Positions 54,309-61,135 of a DNA stretch of 62,173 bases are shown here, piece by piece. Where the stretch lies: assembly GCA_900317955.1 (NCBI GenBank), contig ONIP01000011.1:1-62173 (forward strand). The letters are read 5' to 3'. The notes below the pieces were generated by a model, which worked only from the letters and a program-made list of their open reading frames with translations, searched no databases and was not told where the DNA came from. This DNA is from an uncultured Bacteroidales bacterium (GTDB lineage: Bacteria > Bacteroidota > Bacteroidia > Bacteroidales > P3). How positions within the stretch are numbered: the stretch's first letter is position 1; every line of letters starts with the position of its first letter. Made by a program: the position numbers and the translations under genes.

Positions 54309-55136
54309 TTAGTAGACAGGGAATGCAATTTCGCGTTCGATAACTTGGTAGGCAACGTTGTTGCGGTAGATGGTTTGGCGCACCCAGTTGTCGTCTTCGT
54401 CGTATTCGAACACATAGCTGTGTTTCCAGTTGAGGTGTTCATCGTAGTTGAAAGAGGAGAGCTCGATGAGGTTGTCGTGGTCGTCGTAGTAGTAGGTGGT
54501 GAGGGCGACGAGGAAGTCGTCGGCATCGTAGAAACGCCATTCGATGCGGTTGCCGTGGCTGTCGTATTTGTAAAGGTAGCGTTGAGTGAGTTCTCCATCG
54601 CGGTCGAAGAATTCCATTTCGGTGTTGTTGCCAGCGGCGTCGTATTTGTAGACGCGCTTTTCGGTCATGGTGCCGTCAGGAGCGAAGCTTTGTTCTTCGA
54701 CGAGGCGGTTGTTTTCGTAGCGTGAGGTTTCCTTTTTGGTCATGTGGTCGCCCATAAAGACTTTGCGTTCGATGCGGTTGCCGTTCTCATCGTTGAGGTA
54801 GGCGGTGCGGCCGGTGAGTTCTTTGGCACGGTTGTATTCGTTCCAGCCAAGGGCGTAGCCGTGGACGTCGAAGTAGTAGGAATACCAGGTGTATTCACCG
54901 TCTTTGGTGCGGTATTTGTCTTGGAAGTTGCCGCGTTTGTCGAAGGTTATGGAGTCGATGCAGATAAGTTGGCGTCCGCCGTTACGGCCACCGTGGATGT
55001 CGTAGGTATATTCAATGACGTAGACGGCATTTCCGTTGATGCCCATTTCCTGGCGGGATGATTTGCGGGGCTTGTTACCGGCAAAAGCGGAGCCGGCAAC
55101 CAGTAGCACCAATGCTAAAACGATGTATTTCTTCAT
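54309..55136 (-). CDS. Secreted YD/RHS-like repeat protein
   Basis: 275 aa. Signal peptide MKKYIVLALVLLVAGSAFA; the ATG at 55136 is chosen, three codons after another ATG. The body is a run of about 20-residue repeats of the Y-x-Y-D-x-x-G-N-x-x-x type (YKYDAAGNNTEMEFFDRDGE, YKYDSHGNRIEWRFYDADDF, YYYDDHDNLIELSSFNYDEH), as in RHS/YD proteins and MORN-like relatives. It is short and has no toxin tip or core domain, so it is probably a periplasmic repeat protein rather than an RHS toxin. Function unknown. Confidence 0.75.
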   Translation of the reverse strand: MKKYIVLALVLLVAGSAFAGNKPRKSSRQEMGINGNAVYVIEYTYDIHGGRNGGRQLICIDSITFDKRGNFQDKYRTKDGEYTWYSYYFDVHGYALGWNEYNRAKELTGRTAYLNDENGNRIERKVFMGDHMTKKETSRYENNRLVEEQSFAPDGTMTEKRVYKYDAAGNNTEMEFFDRDGELTQRYLYKYDSHGNRIEWRFYDADDFLVALTTYYYDDHDNLIELSSFNYDEHLNWKHSYVFEYDEDDNWVRQTIYRNNVAYQVIEREIAFPVY

Positions 55137-55169
55137 GTTACGCATTATTATTCAATATAAAAGATGTTG

Positions 55170-55177
55170 CAAAGATA
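55170..55177 (-). promoter_or_regulatory. -7 promoter box (TATCTTTG) of the YD-repeat-like gene
   Basis: The minus strand reads TTGTATCTTTGCA, 34 bases before the ATG at 55136. Confidence 0.6.
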
Positions 55178-55325
55178 CAAATTTTTCTTTAATAATAACG
55201 AGCCCTGTATAAAAAAATTGTGTAGTGTGGACAATTCTCGTTTAAATGGCCGAGCGGGAGGTAGGGTAGGTTGTGTCTTTAAGTCTTTTTTCACCGATGG
55301 AGGGAAATGAGGCTGGGATGCTGTT

Positions 55326-56792
55326 TTATTCTTCGGAGGTGGGTTTGCGGCGGGCGTATCTGAGGAAGAGGAGTGTGGCGAGGAGTGTTATGAGGGCGCC
55401 GATGGAGTAGCCGAGCCAGCGGGGGAGGAGTGTGCCGAAGCCTTCTTTTTCGGCGACGAAGAGGAAACTGGCAGTGACCATGGTCATGAACATGGCCGGG
55501 AGCAGGGTGATGATGTAGGGTTTGCGTTTGAGGCAGAGGAAGACGGTGATGGTCCAGAGGGTGACGGTGGCGAGTACTTGGTTGCTCCAAGCGAAGTAGC
55601 GCCAGATGACGTCGAAGCCTTTGGCGTCGAGGAGGGAGTATACAAGGACACCGGCGGTGACAGCGAAAAGGGGTATGGCTACGAAGAGGCGGTTTTTGAT
55701 GGGTTTTTGTTCGTAATGGAGGAAGTCGGCCACAATGAGACGTGCGGAGCGCAGGGCGGTGTCGCCGGAGGTGATGGCTGCGGAGATGACGCCGAGGACG
55801 CAGATGACGGCGATGACTTTTGGGAACCAGGCGTTGGCGATAACGCCGACCATGGCGTTGCCGCCGAGGGTTGCGCCGGTTTCAGGGTTGACGGTGAGTT
55901 GCTGCAGCATGGGGTCGTGGTAGAAGACGGTGGCGGCTGCGGCCCAGATGAGGGCGACAATGCCTTCGGTTATCATGGCACCGTAGAAGACGGGGCGCGC
56001 CTGTTTCTCGTTGGTCATGCAGCGGGCCATGAGCGGAGACTGGGTGGCATGGAAGCCGCTGATGGCACCGCAGGCGATGCTGATGAACATCATGGGGAAG
56101 ATGGGGTTGTGGGCGGCGTCGGGGTGCTGGTTTTGGAGGCCGTCCCAGAGTTCGGGCAGCGGAGGATGGTAGGCGATGAAGGCTACGACGATGGCTACGG
56201 CCATGCCGAGCAGGAGGAGGCCGAAGACAGGATAGATTTTGCCGATGAGTTTGTCGATGGGCAGGAGTGTGGCGATAAGGTAGTAGGCGAAGATGATGCC
56301 TACCCAGAGGAAGATGTTCCAGTCGGGGGTGAAGTTGCTGTTGAGCAGAACGGCCGGGGTGTTGACAAAGACGGCTCCGACCAGTATCATCAGGAAAACA
56401 GTGAAGAAGCGCATGATTTGTTTCGGACCGTTGCCGAGGTAGGCGCCGTGGATTTCGGGTAGGGAGGCACCGTCTTTGCGTATGGAGATGAAGCCGGCGA
56501 TGAAGTCGTGGACGGCACCGGCAAAGATGCTGCCGAAGACTATCCAGAGGAAGGAGGCGGAGCCGAACTGGGCACCCATGATGGCACCGCAGATGGGACC
56601 TACGCCTGCGATGTTGAGAAACTGGATGAGGTAGATGCGCCAGGGTTTCATGGGTACGTAGTCCACGCCGTCGGGGTGGGCGACAGCGGGAGTGGGGCGG
56701 TTGGGGTTGACTTCGATAATGCGTTCGATTATCTTGGAATATACCAGATACCCAAGTACTAAAAATACAATAGCAAGTATGAATGTGACCAT
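55326..56792 (-). CDS. cstA: Carbon-starvation protein CstA-family peptide/pyruvate transporter
   Basis: 488 aa, shorter than the approximately 700-residue E. coli protein, as in other compact Bacteroidota members. About 13 membrane helices. Seen: the conserved N-terminal HPDGVDYVPMKPWRIYLIQF region, NIAGVGPICGAIMGAQFG, ISIRKDGASLPEIHGAYLG and GFHATQSPLMARCM. Family members import peptides or pyruvate during starvation. It is divergent from the next gene with a TATCTTTG box at 56816. Confidence 0.92.
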   Translation of the reverse strand: MVTFILAIVFLVLGYLVYSKIIERIIEVNPNRPTPAVAHPDGVDYVPMKPWRIYLIQFLNIAGVGPICGAIMGAQFGSASFLWIVFGSIFAGAVHDFIAGFISIRKDGASLPEIHGAYLGNGPKQIMRFFTVFLMILVGAVFVNTPAVLLNSNFTPDWNIFLWVGIIFAYYLIATLLPIDKLIGKIYPVFGLLLLGMAVAIVVAFIAYHPPLPELWDGLQNQHPDAAHNPIFPMMFISIACGAISGFHATQSPLMARCMTNEKQARPVFYGAMITEGIVALIWAAAATVFYHDPMLQQLTVNPETGATLGGNAMVGVIANAWFPKVIAVICVLGVISAAITSGDTALRSARLIVADFLHYEQKPIKNRLFVAIPLFAVTAGVLVYSLLDAKGFDVIWRYFAWSNQVLATVTLWTITVFLCLKRKPYIITLLPAMFMTMVTASFLFVAEKEGFGTLLPRWLGYSIGALITLLATLLFLRYARRKPTSEE

Positions 56793-56815
56793 AGCTTAAT
56801 TTTTTTTTCGGGATG

Positions 56816-56823
56816 CAAAGATA
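56816..56823 (-). promoter_or_regulatory. -7 promoter box (TATCTTTG) of cstA
   Basis: The minus strand reads ATCGTATCTTTGCA, 24 bases before the ATG, in a divergent promoter region with the plus-strand box at 56877. Confidence 0.65.
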
Positions 56824-56876
56824 CGATTTTTTTTGCAATCAGCTATTTTCAATCCTTAAATACCGTTTTTTTTTCA

Positions 56877-56884
56877 TATCTTTG
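56877..56884 (+). promoter_or_regulatory. -7 promoter box (TATCTTTG) of the 248-aa gene
   Basis: CATATCTTTGCAG after a run of T, 28 bases before the ATG at 56913. Confidence 0.65.
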
Positions 56885-56912
56885 CAGAACGAATTTAACT
56901 AATATTATTATT

Positions 56913-57659
56913 ATGAAAAAAGTCTTATTAATTGTTACAATGGCAGTTGTCATGATGTCTGGAGCGTCTGCCCAAGAAATCCAAAGCCATTTCACCATCA
57001 ACACCCGTGCATGGACGACTAACTACTGGACCATGCTGCTGTACAATGCAGCACGTGATGCTGTGGTTCACTTTGCTTTTGACGACATGCAAGAGATCAA
57101 TGCCGTCGTTCCCAATGCCGACCTTGTTTTTCCCATCGGCATGGGCAAGGAAGGTTTTACTGGGCCGACCGACATATACGGTCCCTACCACCGTGCTTTT
57201 AGCAATCCTTTCAAGCAGCTCGGTGACTGTGGCATAGGTCTTGATGTGTCGTGGACTGCAAACGTGGTGGGATTTTATGCCGGTGCCTATTTCAAGAGTC
57301 AGGAGATATGCTTTAAGTCTGATGACAAGAATTTGCGCGGCAACTATTTCCAGCCACGTGCCGGACTTGTGTTGGGCAAGAATGGAAAGGCCCTTGAGGT
57401 GGGGGCTTTCTACGACTATGTTGCAGGTTGCACTGGTTCGTGGGATTGGCTGAACAGCCCGAATAAAGACATGCTTCAGAGCGGTTGGGGTCTTGACTTC
57501 GCCCTTTCCTACACCAACAGTGCTAAAACCCGTAAGAATTTGCTCATGTTCTCTATGCCACTTCACAATTTCATAAACGAGAACTACAGAGGTGGTATGT
57601 TCAAAGGATGGGTACGCAAGGTTGGCTACATTATGATTACCCACCGTGTGACGTTCTAA
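56913..57659 (+). CDS. Secreted, outer-membrane-like protein of unknown function
   Basis: 248 aa. Signal peptide MKKVLLIVTMAVVMMSGASAQ. The mature sequence alternates aromatic/polar residues in strand-like blocks (WTANVVGFYAGAYFKSQEIC, YFQPRAGLVLGKNGKALEVG) and ends IMITHRVTF, with C-terminal Phe, suggesting a small outer-membrane barrel. No family recognised. Single gene with own promoter and a hairpin terminator. Confidence 0.65.
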   Translation: MKKVLLIVTMAVVMMSGASAQEIQSHFTINTRAWTTNYWTMLLYNAARDAVVHFAFDDMQEINAVVPNADLVFPIGMGKEGFTGPTDIYGPYHRAFSNPFKQLGDCGIGLDVSWTANVVGFYAGAYFKSQEICFKSDDKNLRGNYFQPRAGLVLGKNGKALEVGAFYDYVAGCTGSWDWLNSPNKDMLQSGWGLDFALSYTNSAKTRKNLLMFSMPLHNFINENYRGGMFKGWVRKVGYIMITHRVTF

Positions 57660-57693
57660 TTTTCATAGAAGTTACAAGGCACAGAATAATTTG

Positions 57694-57742
57694 AATGCCC
57701 TGGGATTCCTGATTGAATGGGATTCTCAGGGCATTGTTTTTT
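57694..57742 (+). terminator. Terminator after the 248-aa gene
   Basis: Stem AATGCCCTG / CAGGGCATT, extended imperfectly inward, followed by GTTTTTTGG; 35 bases after the stop. Confidence 0.8.
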
Positions 57743-57825
57743 GGGGGGGATCTGAGAGAAGAAAGGGATTTCCGTTGCGCTTGACTTTTGAGATCCAATT
57801 ACCGGGGTTGTTTGTCCCGTGGGCT

Positions 57826-59226
57826 TTACAGTTCCACTTCTTGGCGGAATTCGGGTATCTCCACTCTTTTCCAGCCAGTTTCGTTGAGGGTTTGTTTGAA
57901 GTTGAGCTGGGTTTGCTCTTCGCCGTGGACGAGGAAGATTTTTTTGAGTTTGGATTTTTCCTGACAGCCGATATAGTTAATCATTTCGCTGTAGTCGCCG
58001 TGGCCAGAGAGGGATTCGATGCGTCGGAGTTCAGCACGTACTTCGTAACGGTGGCCGAAGATGGAGACGGTTTTGTCGCCACGCATAATTTTGGCTCCGA
58101 GGGTTTTGGGTTCGCAGTAGCCGACGCAGAGAATGGTGGTGGTGGGGTCGTCGATGTGGTTGGCGAGGTGGTGTTTGACACGCCCGGCTTCCATCATGCC
58201 GGAGGCGGAGATGATGACGCAAGGTTTGTGGCGGACGTTGAGGGCTTTGGAGGCCTCGACGGATTGGATGTATTGCAGGCGGTCGAAGCCAAAGGGGTCG
58301 GGGTCTTTTTTCATGTAGTCGAGGATGGAGGGGCCGAAGCATTCGCTGTGAAGGCGGAGAATGTTGGTGGCGGAGATGCTGAGGGGGCTGTCGACAAAGA
58401 CGTCGATGTCGGGGAGGAGGTCGGCGGTCTCGAGTCGGTCGAGGGCATAGATGATTTCCTGTGCGCGGCCAACGGCGAAGGATGGGATGATGAGTTTGCC
58501 TTTCTTTTTGGTGCAGGTGTCGAGGACGGCCATGAGGAGTTCTTTCTCGGCGTTTTCAATGGTGGTGTGGAGACGGTCGCCGTAGGTGGATTCCATGATG
58601 AGGTAGTCGACTTGGGGGAAGGGTTCGGGATCTTTGAGGATTCGTTTGTTGTAGCGGCCTATGTCGCCGGTGAAGCCTAATTTAATGGTGCGTCGGCCGT
58701 CTTTGATTTCGAGGTAGACGCAGCTGCTGCCGAGGATATGGCCAGCGTCGAAGAATTGGACAGTGACTTCGCCTTCGATATTGAAGGGCTTGTGATAGGG
58801 GACGCTGATGAAGCAGCTCATGCATTCCTGAGCGTCTTGTTCGGTATAGATAGGTTCGACGGGTGGTTCGCCCTGTTCCTTGCGTTTTTTATTGAAGGTG
58901 TGGACGTCGGCCATCTGGATGCGGCCTGCGTCGGCGAGCATGATGGCGCAGAGGTCGCGCGTGGCTGGGGTGCAGAGGACGGTGCCGCGGAAGCCTTCTT
59001 TATAGATGTAGGGTATGAGGCCTGAGTGGTCGATGTGAGCGTGGGAAAGAATGAGGTAGTCGATATCGGCGGGGTTGAATCCGAGGTCGCGGTTCATAGC
59101 ATCGGTTTCGAGGCCTTTGCCTTGGTACATGCCGCAGTCGAGCAGTATTTTCAGTCCTTTTTTTGTTGTAATGAGGTGCTTGCTGCCGGTTACTTCTTTG
59201 GCTGCACCCATGAATTTCAGTTTCAT
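57826..59226 (-). CDS. MBL-fold beta-CASP RNA/DNA-processing exonuclease (YSH1-like)
   Basis: 466 aa. Metallo-beta-lactamase motifs: SHAHIDHSG (metal site, near residue 60), LGFTGDIGRY; then the beta-CASP part with motif A MESTYGDRLH, a central IISASGMMEAGRVKHHL region and the C-terminal SLSGHGDYSEM. Relatives are mRNA 3'-end processing or RNase-J/KH-domain-less nucleases; here no KH domain is present. Zinc-dependent, cytoplasmic. It is a single gene with a TACCTTTG box at 59315. Confidence 0.9.
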   Translation of the reverse strand: MKLKFMGAAKEVTGSKHLITTKKGLKILLDCGMYQGKGLETDAMNRDLGFNPADIDYLILSHAHIDHSGLIPYIYKEGFRGTVLCTPATRDLCAIMLADAGRIQMADVHTFNKKRKEQGEPPVEPIYTEQDAQECMSCFISVPYHKPFNIEGEVTVQFFDAGHILGSSCVYLEIKDGRRTIKLGFTGDIGRYNKRILKDPEPFPQVDYLIMESTYGDRLHTTIENAEKELLMAVLDTCTKKKGKLIIPSFAVGRAQEIIYALDRLETADLLPDIDVFVDSPLSISATNILRLHSECFGPSILDYMKKDPDPFGFDRLQYIQSVEASKALNVRHKPCVIISASGMMEAGRVKHHLANHIDDPTTTILCVGYCEPKTLGAKIMRGDKTVSIFGHRYEVRAELRRIESLSGHGDYSEMINYIGCQEKSKLKKIFLVHGEEQTQLNFKQTLNETGWKRVEIPEFRQEVEL

Positions 59227-59631
59227 GATTATGTTTTGTATTAGTGGGTCAATGTTGTGGTATCCATAGAGATACTAATGCTTTACTCCGTTTTGGCACG
59301 GGCGTTGGGTTAAGCAAAGGTACGATTTTTTTTTGATTCAGGTTGGATGTTGATAAAAAAACAGGTTTGAGTTATTAGTTGCTTGTAGGAGTTGTTTTGT
59401 GCTGTTGTACGGAAAGTGGTATAGAAGATTACCTTGTTGTTCGGCAGCGATGTGGACTGTCGATAGCGCAGCGGAGAACCAAAGGCAGAAGACTGCTAAG
59501 TGCATGCTAAATTATTCCAAAAACGTAATCGATGGACACGCTGTCTCTATTGTTTATTCGGATGTCTGAGTATTGTGGAACTGCGCTTTCGGCTTGTACC
59601 GTGTTATTAATGGTCGTGCCTCTCGAGGTGA
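59227..59631. other. Intergenic region with possible coding remnant
   Basis: 405 bases. The left 100 bases hold the beta-CASP leader and promoter. About 59395-59631 has near-coding base composition rather than the AT-rich look of other gaps. On the minus strand, right after the lipoprotein stop, another frame reads SRGTTINNTVQAESAVPQYS and on to a TAG. A second short frame begins MHLAVFCLWFSAALSTVHIA at about 59504. Neither is supported enough to call a gene. Confidence 0.4.
59315..59322 (-). promoter_or_regulatory. -7 promoter box (TACCTTTG) of the beta-CASP gene
   Basis: The minus strand reads ATCGTACCTTTGCTT, 89 bases before the ATG. Confidence 0.55.
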
Positions 59632-60090
59632 TTAATAGAATCCCCCTATAATATTATTGTATTCTTCTTCTGAACCTTTACAACCTTTGAACATGGGGAA
59701 ATCGCCGAGGAATTCTTCATAGTTCTCGTATTCGGCTAAAGCTATGTCTATTGACATTAGATCCATGAGGCTTATTAGTTTCTGGTCAGCCTCTTGGCAG
59801 GAGAAGTTCTTTTGTGCGTTTGTGAACAACTTGTTGGATTTGGGATAGCCGCATAAGTAATTGAAGAGATAGTTGCCGAGACCCTCACTGTGGCCTTCGT
59901 CCAATGTGGTGTCTGTAAGAATAAACATACAGTCGGCCTCGTCTAACTGGCTTTTGTTGGCCAGTTTGTTCTCGATGGATGTCCATGTGATTTCATTTGG
60001 TGTGGTGGATTCGTTTGCCGTGCCGCCCTTGCATCCTGTCATCATCGCCACGGTGCACAGCACCGCGAGGGTGAAAAATACTTTCTTCAT
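59632..60090 (-). CDS. Small lipoprotein of unknown function
   Basis: 152 aa. Lipobox MMTGC (Cys20). The mature part is helical and acidic with several cysteines (EADCMFILTDTTLDEGHSEG, NYLFNYLCGYPKSNKL, NFSCQEADQKLISLMDLMS). No family recognised. It lies 118 bases downstream of the WG-repeat gene on the same strand and may share its transcript. The end (NNIIGGFY) is followed by sequence of coding character in another frame. Confidence 0.7.
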   Translation of the reverse strand: MKKVFFTLAVLCTVAMMTGCKGGTANESTTPNEITWTSIENKLANKSQLDEADCMFILTDTTLDEGHSEGLGNYLFNYLCGYPKSNKLFTNAQKNFSCQEADQKLISLMDLMSIDIALAEYENYEEFLGDFPMFKGCKGSEEEYNNIIGGFY

Positions 60091-60117
60091 ATACCTTTAA
60101 TGTTATATTGTTATGCA

Positions 60118-60198
60118 TCAATCTTTGGCGGGTTTTGTTTCGGCGCGGCGGCAAACCGCCGCGAAGAACAGGAATCCACGTGCAAGTTTGTCTTCCAT
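60118..60198 (-). CDS. Possible 26-aa peptide between WG-repeat and lipoprotein genes
   Basis: ATG at 60196-60198, TGA at 60118-60120; the peptide starts MEDKLARGFLFFAAV and ends RAETKPAKD. Its ATG lies ten bases after the WG-repeat stop. Part of it is encoded by the GC hairpin at 60144-60163, so it may be only a by-product of that structure. Confidence 0.25.
   Translation of the reverse strand: MEDKLARGFLFFAAVCRRAETKPAKD
60144..60163. repeat. GC-rich perfect hairpin
   Basis: CGCGGCGG and CCGCCGCG around CAAA: eight G:C pairs. No T-run follows on either strand, so it is not a standard terminator. It lies in the gap between the WG-repeat and lipoprotein genes and could stop, pause or protect transcript ends. 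Confidence 0.7.
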
Positions 60199-60208
60199 TT
60201 CTCGTGCT

Positions 60209-61132
60209 CTACCAACGAAGCCAGTTGCCCCGTTTCATCAGTTTGTCAATTAGGGTTGCCTTGGTCACGGGCTTCTGTATCTCGAAGATTCCGGAGGGGT
60301 TGATGAAGCCGTGCGTGTCGCCGATACGGGCGTAGGCAAGACCTTCGGAGAAGGAGTGCAGATTGTCGAAACGAACATCGATAATGAGGTTGCCCGCCTT
60401 GTCGATGGCTCCGCTTTTGTTGCCAATCTTGACGATGGAGCGTCCTTCGATGAGGGTGTCGACATGGTCGAATCTCTCGCCGAGCAGCACCACGTCGTGA
60501 CCGTCGTGGTCGATAAAGCGCCATTTGCCCTCTTTCTTCGCTGGCGCCAACCCTTCGGAGAAGGACTCGGTCTCGTCGAATTCGGGTGCTATGGCGAATT
60601 TGCCTTCCTTGTTGACGAACCCGCACTTGTCCCCGTCGTTAACGACGACAGGCATAAGGTCTTCCTCGAAGGTGTAGGCAAAGCTGAACTTTGGCTTTAT
60701 TACCAGTTTGCCGGTCCTGTCGATGGCACCGTATCGCCAATCGCCATCTCCGACGATGAGTTCGGCGGCCGCCAGCCCGCAGGAGAAGTTCTCCACGTCG
60801 GTATAGTCCTCGCCGAGTTCGGCGAGGACTCTGCCGTTCCTGTCTATGATGTGGAAGCCGTCGCCGATAGAGCATGCTGCCACTCCCTCGGTGAAGGCAA
60901 GGGCGAAGTCGTACTGCGGCTTGATCACCATCTTGCCGTAGCGGTCGATGAAACCGTACTTATTGTTGACCTCGACGGCCGCCAGCCCCTCAGAGAAGCC
61001 GGATGCTGCGGTGTACTGCGGCGCGATGGCAACATGCCCTTGCCGGTCGATGTATCCCCATTTGTTCTTTATCAGCACCGCCGCGAGCCCGTCAGAGAAG
61101 AGCCAGGGGGAGCCTGCCAAACTGTTTTTCAT
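60209..61132 (-). CDS. WG-repeat protein
   Basis: 307 aa, no signal peptide. Made of about eight repeats of 35-40 residues with the W/Y-G-x-I-D-x-x-G-x-x-x-I-x-P-x-F/Y core (WGYIDRQGHVAIAPQY, YGFIDRYGKMVIKPQY, YGAIDRTGKLVIKPKF, CGFVNKEGKFAIAPEF), each followed by F-S-E-G-L-A. This is the WG (KWG) repeat of unknown binding role. It starts three bases after the transketolase stop, so the two genes are almost certainly cotranscribed. The function of the pair is not known. Confidence 0.88.
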   Translation of the reverse strand: MKNSLAGSPWLFSDGLAAVLIKNKWGYIDRQGHVAIAPQYTAASGFSEGLAAVEVNNKYGFIDRYGKMVIKPQYDFALAFTEGVAACSIGDGFHIIDRNGRVLAELGEDYTDVENFSCGLAAAELIVGDGDWRYGAIDRTGKLVIKPKFSFAYTFEEDLMPVVVNDGDKCGFVNKEGKFAIAPEFDETESFSEGLAPAKKEGKWRFIDHDGHDVVLLGERFDHVDTLIEGRSIVKIGNKSGAIDKAGNLIIDVRFDNLHSFSEGLAYARIGDTHGFINPSGIFEIQKPVTKATLIDKLMKRGNWLRW

Positions 61133-61135
61133 AGG

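Noticed and set aside
54309..55136. RHS toxin
   Set aside because: Only YD-like repeats behind a signal peptide; no RHS core motif, no C-terminal toxin and no immunity gene.
55882..56838. 318-codon alternative frame within cstA
   Set aside because: Arg/His/Pro-rich translation typical of an out-of-frame reading; it overlaps the CstA frame on the same strand.
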